A DNA stretch of 64,000 nt from JACPDH01 sp041671505 (GTDB lineage: Bacteria; Acidobacteriota; Thermoanaerobaculia; Gp7-AA8). This document shows positions 15,726-23,826 of this stretch, piece by piece. A model generated the notes under the pieces. The model worked only from the letters and a program-made list of their open reading frames with translations, made no database searches and was not told the DNA's origin. Every line of letters begins with the position of its first letter. Position 1 is the first letter of the stretch. The stretch is taken from the NCBI GenBank assembly GCA_041671505.1, contig JBAZBK010000020.1:1-64000 (forward strand). Direction: 5' to 3'. The position numbers were made by a program, and so were the translations under genes.

Positions 15726-15898
15726 GGACCTGGCCCCGATGGCCTTAAGCTAAGAACGAAACCCTGAAGTTTGAACGCAGAACGCTGAAGTTTGAACCCA
15801 GAAATGGGCACCGGGTGGTGGTTTCCGGGTTCCTAATTCATCGCTCTATGTTCTAACTTCAGGGTTTCGTTCTTAACTTAGGCCATTGGACCTGGCCC
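15726..15898. mobile_element. MITE-like element with long terminal inverted repeats
   Basis: Terminal arms 15741-15771 and 15855-15884 are inverted copies over about 30 bases with one indel and one mismatch (core TAAGAACGAAACCCTGAAGT). Direct copies of GGACCTGGCCC at 15726-15736 and 15888-15898 flank them, as a target duplication would. The inside repeats the GAAGTTTGAAC motif and has no ORF. No gene is seen in the rest of 15707-16080. Confidence 0.65.
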
Positions 15899-16080
15899 GG
15901 ACTATTCATGACGGTTCTGCTGATGAACATTCATGACTAATCCGGGCTCGGCGAATACCTGGTAAGGGAATTCGTCGTGCGCTCTCAGGGGGACCCCGAT
16001 TCTCTGCCGCGACCCCGAGCGGTACTGTCGGCCGGTGAGATGCGCCATCAAGGCGAATCTGAAACTCGGGGAGACTTCCG

Positions 16081-17298
16081 ATGTTTGATACCGGCAATAC
16101 GGGCTTCATGCTGGTCGCGACCAGCCTCGTCATGCTGATGACACCGGGGCTGGCCTTTTTCTACGGCGGCCTGGTTGGACGCAAGAACGTCCTGGCGATC
16201 ATGTTTCAGAGCTTCGTTTCGATGGGCATCACCACGATCATCTGGTGGGCTTACGGATACTCCCTCTGCTTCAGTGGCGGTGAGGGGGGCATCATCGGAA
16301 ACCTCGACAAGGCGTTCCTGGCGGGAGTCACGTTGACGACTCCTTCGCCCTTCGGAACCGGCAACATCCCGGAGTTCGTCTTCATGGCGTACCAGATGAT
16401 GTTCGCCATCATCACTCCGGCTCTCATCACGGGTGCGTTTGCGAACCGTATCCGGTTCGGCCCCTACCTGATGTTCCTGACGGCGTGGCTCACGCTGGTG
16501 TACTTCCCGTTCGTCCACATGGTCTGGGGCAATGGTCTGCTGGCGAAGTGGGGCGTTCTCGATTTTGCCGGGGGAATCGTGGTGCACAACATCGCCGGGA
16601 TGGCGGCCCTGGCGTCGGTGCTGTTCGTGGGCCGACGGAAGATCGGTGACAGCATCCCGCACAGCATTCCGCTGGTGGCGCTCGGTACCGGGCTGCTCTG
16701 GTTCGGCTGGTACGGGTTCAACGCGGGGAGTCAGTTGAAGGTCGACGCGGTCACCGGCGTGGCCTTTCTCAATACCGACATCGCCGCGTCATTCGCCGGT
16801 CCGGTCTGGATGCTCCTGGCCTGGATCTTCGAGCGGAAGCCGAAGTTCCTCGGCCTGCTGACCGGCGCGGTCGCCGGCCTCGCCACCATTACTCCGTGCG
16901 CGGGCTACGTGACACCGACCTCGGCGGCGATGATCGGCATCGCCGCGGGCGTGGTCTGCTACTTCGCGGTCAACCTGAAGAATCGGCTCAAGTGGGACGA
17001 CGCACTCGACGTCTGGGGTGTGCACGGCGTCGGCGGCGCACTCGGTGTCATCCTGTTAGGCGTGATGGCCAGCACGGCCGTCAATGGCGCCGGAGCCGAC
17101 GGACTCCTCCGCGGCAACTCCGCCTTCTTCTGGAAGCAGGTCGCGACCGTGGTCGGTTCCTCCATCTACGCCTTCGGGTTCACATACGGGATGCTCTGGA
17201 TCATCAACAAGGTCACCGAGGTGAGAACGAGCGAAGACGATGAGCAGCGTGGCCTGGATGACGTGCTCCACGGTGAATCGGCCTACGACGTGGGCTGA
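16081..17298 (+). CDS. amt: Ammonium transporter (Amt family)
   Basis: The 405-residue integral membrane protein matches Amt/MEP/Rh channels throughout: MTPGLAFFYGGLV at the N-terminus, eleven predicted membrane helices, and the twin pore histidines in GGIVVHNIAG (H169) and WGVHGVGG (H315). It conducts ammonium across the inner membrane. No cleavable signal peptide is visible. A PII (GlnK) gene normally lies beside amt but none is found here. The next gene, on the same strand 37 bases on, encodes a TorF-like outer-membrane protein often found next to amt. Confidence 0.95.
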   Translation: MFDTGNTGFMLVATSLVMLMTPGLAFFYGGLVGRKNVLAIMFQSFVSMGITTIIWWAYGYSLCFSGGEGGIIGNLDKAFLAGVTLTTPSPFGTGNIPEFVFMAYQMMFAIITPALITGAFANRIRFGPYLMFLTAWLTLVYFPFVHMVWGNGLLAKWGVLDFAGGIVVHNIAGMAALASVLFVGRRKIGDSIPHSIPLVALGTGLLWFGWYGFNAGSQLKVDAVTGVAFLNTDIAASFAGPVWMLLAWIFERKPKFLGLLTGAVAGLATITPCAGYVTPTSAAMIGIAAGVVCYFAVNLKNRLKWDDALDVWGVHGVGGALGVILLGVMASTAVNGAGADGLLRGNSAFFWKQVATVVGSSIYAFGFTYGMLWIINKVTEVRTSEDDEQRGLDDVLHGESAYDVG

Positions 17299-17335
17299 GC
17301 GTCCGTCCGTCATCCAATTGCGGAAGATCAAAACA

Positions 17336-18172
17336 ATGCGAAGAATACTTCTCCATTCAGCCGTTGCCTTCGGCCTGTGCATCTCCGCGATCGTGAGCGC
17401 GCAGTCGCCAGCTCCCGCCGCTGCCGCTGCGTCACCTCATGCATTGACAGGGAACGTGAGCCTCGTCAGCGACTACCGCTTCCGCGGCATTTCGCAGACG
17501 TACCTGGGGCCCGCGATTCAGGGAGGCGCCGACTACTCTCATTCGGGCGGTTTCTACCTGGGCAACTGGAACTCCAATGTGGCGAGCCAGGTCTACACCG
17601 GTGGTTCTGGCATCGAGATCGACGTCTACGGCGGTTACAGGAAGTCGCTTGGCGATTTTGGCCTGGACATCGGGTACCTCTACTACTACTACCCTAAGGC
17701 TGAGTTCCAGAGCGCCGGGAGAACCAGCCAGGACTTCGACACACAGGAAGTCTATCTGGGTGGCTCGTGGCGGTGGTTCTCGCTCAAGTACTCGCGCGCC
17801 GTCGGCGATTACTGCGGACTCGGATCGACTCAGGTCGAAGGGGGCTACTGGTCGAACCAGAGCGACGGCACCCTGCTGCCAGATCGCGGTGGATCCGAGG
17901 GGACGTATTACCTGGATCTGACGGCGAATGTCCCGGTCGGCGAGAAGCTCGCTGTAAGCGCGCATGTCGGCACGCTGACGGTCGAGCACTATGGCGAGCT
18001 TGACTACACCGATTGGAAGCTCGGCGTGACCTACAACCTGAAGGGCTGCCTGCTCGGCGTCGCATATGTGGATACCGACGCAAGCGACGACTGGTATTAC
18101 ACCGGCGGCTCGGAGGGCAACAAGGACTCCGGGGCGGCTACCGTTCTGGTCTCGGTAAGCAAGAGCTGGTGA
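17336..18172 (+). CDS. TorF-family putative porin
   Basis: I start at the ATG at 17336, which opens a signal peptide (RRILLHSAVAFGLCISAIVSAQ), not at the upstream start inside amt; the product is 278 residues. The mature N-terminus GNVSLVSDYRFRGISQT and the alternating aromatic strands are diagnostic of the TorF/gcw_chp family of small beta-barrels. It ends in SVSKSW, an aromatic-terminated barrel signal. It is co-directional with amt, so it probably admits ammonium or a related solute across the outer membrane; the substrate is inferred. Confidence 0.85.
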   Translation: MRRILLHSAVAFGLCISAIVSAQSPAPAAAAASPHALTGNVSLVSDYRFRGISQTYLGPAIQGGADYSHSGGFYLGNWNSNVASQVYTGGSGIEIDVYGGYRKSLGDFGLDIGYLYYYYPKAEFQSAGRTSQDFDTQEVYLGGSWRWFSLKYSRAVGDYCGLGSTQVEGGYWSNQSDGTLLPDRGGSEGTYYLDLTANVPVGEKLAVSAHVGTLTVEHYGELDYTDWKLGVTYNLKGCLLGVAYVDTDASDDWYYTGGSEGNKDSGAATVLVSVSKSW

Positions 18173-18186
18173 GTTGACCGTGGGTG

Positions 18187-18243
18187 GGGTCAGATCGGAA
18201 AGATGAAGAATTCGTGACCTGGCCCCGTCCGGCGGCTCGCCGG
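18187..18243. repeat. Repeat fragment (GGTCAGATCGGAA) with a GC hairpin
   Basis: GGTCAGATCGGAAAGAT resembles the arm at about 19321 and is followed by GACCTGGCCCC, also seen beside the MITE-like element. CCGGCG-GCT-CGCCGG at 18229-18243 is a perfect hairpin between the convergent ends of the porin and diguanylate cyclase genes and could terminate either. Confidence 0.4.
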
Positions 18244-18292
18244 CAGACGCTTCCAGGTTGTTCACCCTCGCGTTCCCCGTAGATCAGCTGCC

Positions 18293-19174
18293 TCACTGGT
18301 CTTCCCAGGCACGCACACAGTTTCGCCCATCAGTCTTTGCTCGATAGACAGCTTTGTCCGCGCGGTCCATGGAGACTTCGACCGAAACATGTGGGTCAAG
18401 CGAAGCGATTCCAAAGGACGCCGTCACTCTGACGGGCGCGGTCCCGACGTGGGCCAGCGCGCCAGCGGCAAGACCTTCTCGAAGACGCTCCAGCAAAATC
18501 CGACCAGTGGCCAGGTCAGTATTCGGCATGGCGATCAAGAACTCCTCACCACCGTAACGGAAGAGCTTATCGTAGGGACGTATGTCCTTTTTGATCAAGT
18601 GCGCCGAGGCTCTGAGCACTTGGTCGCCCACGAGGTGACCGTGTGCATCATTGATCGCTTTGAAGTGGTCAAGGTCCATGATGGCGATGGAAGCCTGGTG
18701 AATACCACGCTTAACAGGCTGGAGCATTTCTCGAAGGCTGGTCAGCATGTCAACCCGACTCTCCGCTCCTGTGAGCGGATCCCGCCTGAAAAGCGAGTCC
18801 TCCAATTCTCGCTTGAGTGTCTGCAGTTGCAGTTGCACACGGTCTACGGCGTTGGCGAACGTGTCGAAGTCAACCGGCAGAATGGCCGCGCCCAGACCCG
18901 AATCTCGCAGCAACGTCGCCGCCAGTTGGTGCATCCGCGCGTGATCGGCATCCACGGCGACGAATGCAGCGTGATCACCAAGCGCCTGCGAGCCGCCGGC
19001 GGAGTACCACTGGCCAAATCTGCATTGACGATGGGCGTCTTCTTTCACATCGCGTTCGTCACATGGCAACCGGCACAGAAGCGTGCGGGTCACCTCTTTG
19101 CGCCACTGCTCGTGGTTGTAGATGGCCTGGGTTAGTTGCTCCAACGCTGTCCGGTAGTCGTCCGGATCGACCAT
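18293..19174 (-). CDS. dgcZ: DgcZ-like diguanylate cyclase with zinc-sensing CZB domain
   Basis: Length and order match E. coli DgcZ (about 296 aa): an N-terminal CZB domain, then GGEEF. Numbered from the upstream GTG (19180), the probable zinc ligands are H23 (YNHEQW), C53 (CRFGQW), H80 and H84 (DADHARMH), the 3His/1Cys set of CZB domains. The catalytic half has MDLDHFKAINDAHGHLVGD and RYGGEEF at 208-214, intact for c-di-GMP synthesis. In DgcZ, zinc binding inhibits the cyclase; the same control is inferred here. The ATG at 19174 has the better ribosome-binding site. It is a monocistron flanked by repeats. Confidence 0.85.
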   Translation of the reverse strand: MVDPDDYRTALEQLTQAIYNHEQWRKEVTRTLLCRLPCDERDVKEDAHRQCRFGQWYSAGGSQALGDHAAFVAVDADHARMHQLAATLLRDSGLGAAILPVDFDTFANAVDRVQLQLQTLKRELEDSLFRRDPLTGAESRVDMLTSLREMLQPVKRGIHQASIAIMDLDHFKAINDAHGHLVGDQVLRASAHLIKKDIRPYDKLFRYGGEEFLIAMPNTDLATGRILLERLREGLAAGALAHVGTAPVRVTASFGIASLDPHVSVEVSMDRADKAVYRAKTDGRNCVRAWEDQ

Positions 19175-19320
19175 GCCCACACCCCTCTTTCAAGACGGTG
19201 AGATTCGACGCCTTCGCACCATGCGGAATTGGTTCTCGATTGCCGTTGAGACTCTCAGGGTACACCAGGTGCATCGTCACGACCGCGTGTCCCATGGGCT
19301 CCCGGATCGTCCTTCGGTGG

Positions 19321-19459
19321 AGTCAGATCGGAAGATTGAAAGATTCGCGAGGTTGCGACTTGGTGAACGAGCTCCGGCCCGGGTGGCCAGTGAGTTATGT
19401 GGATGAAGGGTCCCTCGGTTAGTGGCCCGTCGAATTTGTCATTTTTTCAATCTGACCCT
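19321..19459. repeat. Inverted repeat around AGTCAGATCGGAAGATTGAA
   Basis: AGTCAGATCGGAAGATTGAA at 19321 is answered by TTTTTTCAATCTGACCCT near 19442-19459. It is a looser palindrome related to the copy at 18187. No gene is seen in 19175-19672. Confidence 0.4.
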
Positions 19460-19576
19460 GCGCGCTTCGTCAGCCTCAGCGCTGGGCCGCTTGGCGTCGA
19501 TCATGTCGGCGGTGAGCAGAGCAATGATTCGCGGGCCGAGATCGCGAGAACCTCGGGCGGGATCAGGGGCCGCGGG

Positions 19577-19632
19577 GTCAGGTCTCGAAACTGTACTCGA
19601 GCCGCGCCTGAATTGTGGATTCGAGGCCTGAC
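19577..19632. repeat. REP-like palindrome pair, family 1
   Basis: GTCAGGTCTCGAAACTGTAC (from 19577) and TTCGAGGCCTGAC (ending 19632) form inverted arms 40 bases before the end of the convergent lipoprotein gene. It is the last family-1 copy I find; none was noticed from 20 kb to 64 kb. Confidence 0.75.
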
Positions 19633-19672
19633 ACCAGGAGCACCGCGTGTGGCTCTCCGCTCGAAGCATGCG

Positions 19673-20257
19673 TCACTTCGGAAGCAGTGCGAGTACGGCC
19701 GGCGCGAGCCCGGTAATCGAACCGAGTGCCGAGCCAAACCCGGATTCCTCTTTCTTGGTCTGAACTCTGAAACCCACGAACGACCGGCTGCCAAGCCTGA
19801 CCTGAAATGTGTAGTAGTAGTCGTCGAAAATGACACCCTCCACCTTCTCAGCTGAGCCCACGACCTGAATTGAACTCAGAACGCTGTTTGCACCCTCCAA
19901 CGAACCCATGTATCTCGCGTCTCGCACCGCGCTCTCTCGCTCGATGCGACACGCCACGAGTTGGTCGCTGACAATTCCAATCTCAGAGCTCTCGAGTTGG
20001 AGTCGCCGACTCTCTGACGAGTTGAGTCGCGCCTGGAGCTCCTGAGCCTCGCGGCGACTCTGAACGAGCTCGAGGGTGAGCCTCTCGGATTCAGCCCGTG
20101 CATGCGTGGTAGACGCCTCGAGCTGTTCGCGTTGCCGCTGAAGTTCCGAATAGTGCGCTGCGCAAGTCGCGAGCTGCGATTCCGACGTCGAGCAACAGCC
20201 GGACGTGGAGACAAGCGCTGCTCCGACGATCAGAAGAGATGTGAAGTAACGGAGCAT
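19673..20257 (-). CDS. Lipoprotein with coiled coil
   Basis: The 194-residue protein begins with a lipoprotein signal (ALVSTSGC, lipid-bearing cysteine near 21). A heptad-rich coiled coil at about 30-110 (HYSELQRQREQLEASTTHAR, LQARLNSSESRRLQLESSE) is followed by a small beta-rich domain (VEGVIFDDYYYTFQVRLG). AGGAGGAG precedes the ATG. It lies 55 bases downstream of the barrel-like gene on the same strand and is probably co-transcribed with it. A periplasm-spanning accessory to that protein is reasonable, but the family is not recognised. Confidence 0.75.
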   Translation of the reverse strand: MLRYFTSLLIVGAALVSTSGCCSTSESQLATCAAHYSELQRQREQLEASTTHARAESERLTLELVQSRREAQELQARLNSSESRRLQLESSEIGIVSDQLVACRIERESAVRDARYMGSLEGANSVLSSIQVVGSAEKVEGVIFDDYYYTFQVRLGSRSFVGFRVQTKKEESGFGSALGSITGLAPAVLALLPK

Positions 20258-20312
20258 TTGGCTCCTCCTGTTTCGAGTTTGACACCCCAGGAGTACGCGA
20301 CCGAAGCGACGT

Positions 20313-21944
20313 TCACGGCAGTTCCTTCACCGCATCTGCTCCCGACGCGACGCCCCCGAACGTGAAGCCAAGGCTGACGCCGAAGTACCAGCTGAGCTCG
20401 TACGACCGCGTACCGAGGAGTCGTGCGTCAGAGGCATCGTAGATACCGCCCGCGGTCGGGTGCGCGGGGTCGTAGATCGCGAGATCGGGATAGTTCTGCA
20501 TCTTGGAGAGCGCCGCACCGAAGGAGAAAGTCGCGAGGCCGCGCTTTCCAACCTCGCGAAGGCGCAGGGCGGGCCCGAGGTAGTAACTGAGCTCCGAGTC
20601 GCGCCCGGTCGAGAGGCCGAACTGAATGCCTAACTCGGGATAGTTGCCAGGGTGGAGATTCACGACGATTCCAGTGTCGGGCTCGACGTTCGAGTCATCC
20701 CGATCGATGCCGGTGACCTTCACTTTGCCGTTCGCGTCGGTCTCGGTCTTCAGGCGCTCGTCCTCGTTGTTGGGAAAGAGGAACGCGCCGCCGGCGTCGG
20801 CCCACCAGCGCTGATAGCGGAACGGGACGATGAACGATCGGAGCGCCTCGTCGCCGGAGTAGAAGGTGACCTTGACCGTCTCCGTCTGCCCGTCGGCGAC
20901 GATCGGAATCGTCGTCACCTCTTCGACCGAGCCGCCTGCGCTCCGCACCAACGCCCGTTTCGACCTGACCGCTGCTCCAGAGCTCACGCGCAACGACGGC
21001 GTGGGCGCGTTGCAGAGCGCCTTGATTTCGGCTTCGTCAAGCGTGTCGGAGTCGCTGGTGACTCCGTAGAGCCGCAGCGCTGCCGAAACGCGATATCTCG
21101 AGGGACGGAGGCCGAAGTACGGGTCGCGAAAGAGATGCAGCGTCACGGCGACGACGTCGGGGGCCGTCGACGGGAAGGAAATCGAATTCTGTCGAAGCAC
21201 CTGACACCGCTCGAACGGCTCCGACATCGAATCGACGACCACCGTGAGCGGCCGGTCCGTCGGAACGCCTCGGAAGACCACGATGCTGACGTGATCCGCG
21301 TTGACGTAGAGCGGCTCGTCCTCACAGTGGTTGCCGAGGTACGAGCACTCGAGAATCGTGGAGCTCGAATCCGCTTCCATCCTCTTCTCGATGTCGTTGA
21401 GAAGATCGGGACCGGCCGCCGCGCCGCGTACGAGATAGACCGTCCAGACCGCTTCACCACGCTTGATCTCGAGCGTGCGAGGGGGAACGACCTTGTGCTC
21501 GACCGTGATGGAGGAGGTCAGCGCCCCGCTCGCGATCTCGTCGATTGCCGCCAGGACCGTCTTGCGGCCGTCGACACCGCACTGTTTCGATTCGTCGATC
21601 TTCGCCGCCTGGATGATCGCGCCGATCTCCCCTTCGTCGGAGGCAGCGGCGAGTTTCTTCCAGAGCCAGGCCTGCGGGTTCTTGCACAGGTCAGCGTCCG
21701 CGGTGCCGTCCGCTTTCGGCGCTGCTTCCGCCGCGAGCTTCTGGCTCCCGCCGATTTCGTACGTCGCTCCGGGGACCATCGGAGAGAGCTCCAGCTCGAT
21801 CGTCCCCGCTGCCACCGCGTATTGCTGGGCGCTATCCCCCGATAGGTCGATCTTCAGGACGGTTGGCGCCGCGCCTGCCGCGGCGAGTGACGAGAAGGAG
21901 AGTGCTGCGGCGGCCATGGCCAGGTGGATCCGCGTATGTCTCAT
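20313..21944 (-). CDS. Exported protein with barrel-like C-terminus
   Basis: The frame is open to 22187, but the ATG at 21944 has a GAGGGAC site and begins a signal peptide (HTRIHLAMAAAALSFSSLAAAG), so I use it; the product is 543 residues. The N-terminal two thirds is mixed alpha/beta without recognised motifs. The last 150 residues contain alternating strands such as LSYYLGPALRLREV, LATFSFGAALS and YELSWYFGVSLGFTFGG, typical of an outer-membrane barrel segment. It is followed by the coiled-coil lipoprotein, suggesting an envelope complex. Function unknown. Confidence 0.7.
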   Translation of the reverse strand: MRHTRIHLAMAAAALSFSSLAAAGAAPTVLKIDLSGDSAQQYAVAAGTIELELSPMVPGATYEIGGSQKLAAEAAPKADGTADADLCKNPQAWLWKKLAAASDEGEIGAIIQAAKIDESKQCGVDGRKTVLAAIDEIASGALTSSITVEHKVVPPRTLEIKRGEAVWTVYLVRGAAAGPDLLNDIEKRMEADSSSTILECSYLGNHCEDEPLYVNADHVSIVVFRGVPTDRPLTVVVDSMSEPFERCQVLRQNSISFPSTAPDVVAVTLHLFRDPYFGLRPSRYRVSAALRLYGVTSDSDTLDEAEIKALCNAPTPSLRVSSGAAVRSKRALVRSAGGSVEEVTTIPIVADGQTETVKVTFYSGDEALRSFIVPFRYQRWWADAGGAFLFPNNEDERLKTETDANGKVKVTGIDRDDSNVEPDTGIVVNLHPGNYPELGIQFGLSTGRDSELSYYLGPALRLREVGKRGLATFSFGAALSKMQNYPDLAIYDPAHPTAGGIYDASDARLLGTRSYELSWYFGVSLGFTFGGVASGADAVKELP

Positions 21945-22054
21945 GTGTCCCTCTTCACGTTCATTCGGGGGCATTCGTGAACCGTCGATTAGGCCGCTCC
22001 CCCGAACCGAGGCCTGCGACGGAGCTTGGTCGAGTCGGAAATTTGCCCTTTGAA

Positions 22055-22185
22055 GAAGGAGTGTCGGCCCAAGGCATTTCCCTACCCTGGCACGCGCTGC
22101 GATCGCGCACCCGCGCGCCAGCCGGAGCCTGAAGGGCCACTCGATCCTGCCGGGTAGGGAAACTGCCTCTCCCCGACACTCCTTC
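22055..22185. repeat. Inverted repeat pair, family 2
   Basis: GAAGGAGTGTCGG...CCCTACC (22055-22086) and GGGTAGGG...CCGACACTCCTTC (22152-22185) are inverted arms around a GC-rich centre. It occupies the divergent gap between the exported-protein gene and the gene at 22235, so it may contain or separate their promoters. Confidence 0.65.
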
Positions 22186-22234
22186 ACCAGCGGTGGTTCA
22201 CCGCGGACGGATGTTTGGAGGAAGCGAGAGGCCG

Positions 22235-22771
22235 ATGGCGTACTTTTTCGAGAATCTCGACCTGCGCACGCGGGAGTACATGCTTCGTGAAATCGAGCTC
22301 GACGCGGCGTCCGGGACGCTCTATCTGAGCCCGCGCCTCCGCCCGGAGAGCGAACAGCAATACGTGTCGTCTCTTCGCGACGCTGCGCGGGCGCACAGCG
22401 AGCACTGGATGGCCGAGCAGATCCGCGCGCGCCGCCTCCTCAGATCGGAGGAAGAGCGGACGAGTCTGAATGGAGGGACGGTGACGCTCAGGGTTCCGCT
22501 GACCGCGTGCGATTCCCTCGCCGAGGATGAGTTCAACCGCTTCTACGCGCGGGCCATCTGCGCGCGTGCGGTCGACATCGGGCTGCCGCACGTCGAGGTC
22601 TACCGCGCGAAGGCGGTGTCGATGCTCCGGCCGGAGTCGGAGTCGATCATCGGGACGCGCCTGGCTGCGGACGCGCTTCTCGCCCGGCTCCGCAAGGCAA
22701 ATCGGGTGGAGCACGCGCTCGGCCTCACCGAAGTCGCGCGCACAGGAGTCACCGTTCGACTGGTCTGGTGA
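22235..22771 (+). CDS. Hypothetical protein
   Basis: From the ATG at 22235 the product is 178 residues: soluble, charged and without signal peptide. The opening AYFFENLDLRTREYMLREIE and the block EDEFNRFYARAICARAVD look like a conserved helical family, but I cannot name it. A run containing VYRAKAVSMLRPESE leads to a short C-terminal domain. It stands alone between a family-2 repeat and the ABC operon. Coding signals (third-position GC, even composition) are good. Confidence 0.65.
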   Translation: MAYFFENLDLRTREYMLREIELDAASGTLYLSPRLRPESEQQYVSSLRDAARAHSEHWMAEQIRARRLLRSEEERTSLNGGTVTLRVPLTACDSLAEDEFNRFYARAICARAVDIGLPHVEVYRAKAVSMLRPESESIIGTRLAADALLARLRKANRVEHALGLTEVARTGVTVRLVW

Positions 22772-23029
22772 ACGGTCGCCGGAACGTTACATGGCCGGAC
22801 GCAGTCCTCCCGCCAGAGCATCCGGCCTCACACCGCTCTTCTACGGTCCGTAGACTCCAGAGTCCCGCGGGAGCGCGCGAACGTGCGAAATTGTGAGGCT
22901 GACCTTCCGCATCCGCGTGGTTTCGCCTCTACCTGTCGTAGCGTCGCAGGCCCCGGAGGGCACTCGCGCTATCATCGTCGCCGACACGACACGACAACCG
23001 AACCAGGGCAGGACGACGATGCGGGTGTG
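22772..23029. other. Intergenic region without recognised features
   Basis: I see no gene, repeat or convincing promoter box here. It must contain the promoter of the ABC exporter operon. Confidence 0.5.
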
Positions 23030-23110
23030 ATGACGCCGGCCTTACGTCAGCGGCTTCGCGCCTCATTGCACGCCGCGCTGCCCGAATCCGAACCGGAGAA
23101 TCATCGATGA
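23030..23110 (+). CDS. Possible 26-codon leader ORF coupled to the ABC operon
   Basis: An ATG at 23030 opens a short frame (TPALRQRLRASLHAALPESE...) whose TGA overlaps the ATG of the ATPase gene (ATGA, 23107-23110). The overlap suggests translational coupling or a leader peptide. It could also be the tail of a chance ORF open from 22883. There is no family evidence. Confidence 0.25.
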   Translation: MTPALRQRLRASLHAALPESEPENHR

Positions 23111-23826
23111 GCTCACTCGTAGAAATCCGCGACGTACACAAGATCTACCGGCGCGATTCGTTCGACGTGCCGGTGCTGAACGGCGTTTCCGTCACCGTCC
23201 CGAAGGGCGACTTCCTCGCACTCATGGGACCGTCGGGCTCCGGGAAGACGACGCTCCTGAATCTGATCGCCGGCATCGACCGCCCGACGCGCGGGCAGGT
23301 CGTCGTCGACGACAAGGAGATCTCGGCGTTCAACGAGACGAAGCTGGCGACCTGGCGCGCCACCCACGTCGGCTTCATCTTCCAGATGTACAACCTCATC
23401 CCGGTGCTCGACGCGGCCGACAACGTCGAGATGCCCCTGCTGCTCACGAAGCTCTCGAAGCGCGAGCGCCGGGAGCACGTCGAGACGGCGCTGAAGATCG
23501 TCGGCCTCGCCGACCGGATGCACCACTTCCCGCGCCAGCTCTCCGGCGGGCAGGAGCAGCGCGTCTCGATCGCGCGCGCGATCGTCGCCGACCCGACGAT
23601 CCTCGTCGCCGACGAGCCGACGGGCGACCTCGACGCGAAGAGCGCGCACGAGATTCTCGACCTGCTCCAGCAGCTCAACGACGAGCATCAGAAGACCGTC
23701 GTCATGGTGACGCACGATCCCCGCGCCGCCGAGCGCGCCCGGCGAACCCTCCATCTCGACAAGGGGATCCTCGTCGAGTCGCAGCATCTCGAACCGGTCG
23801 CGCCCGCCGGCCCGCGAGGCGCGTGA
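23107..23826 (+). CDS. ABC transporter ATP-binding protein (LolD/MacB type)
   Basis: The 239-residue ATPase has Walker A GPSGSGKTT (near 41), signature LSGGQEQRVSIARAI (near 140), Walker B ILVADEPTGDLD and the switch histidine in VMVTHD. The LolD/FtsE/MacB group is indicated by the FQMYNLIPVLDAADNVEMPL stretch. It pairs with the two FtsX-like permeases that follow: its stop overlaps the next ATG by one base. Such transporters move lipoproteins, peptides or drugs out of the inner membrane or act mechanically; the substrate here is unknown. Confidence 0.95.
   Translation: MSSLVEIRDVHKIYRRDSFDVPVLNGVSVTVPKGDFLALMGPSGSGKTTLLNLIAGIDRPTRGQVVVDDKEISAFNETKLATWRATHVGFIFQMYNLIPVLDAADNVEMPLLLTKLSKRERREHVETALKIVGLADRMHHFPRQLSGGQEQRVSIARAIVADPTILVADEPTGDLDAKSAHEILDLLQQLNDEHQKTVVMVTHDPRAAERARRTLHLDKGILVESQHLEPVAPAGPRGA

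Noticed and set aside
19397..19855. Plus-strand ORF over the family-1 repeat
   Set aside because: It runs through the palindrome and the lipoprotein gene on the other strand and has no motif.
20652..21845. 397-residue plus-strand ORF
   Set aside because: Antisense to the exported-protein gene, which has a signal peptide and ribosome-binding site; the ORF is an artefact of GC-rich sequence.
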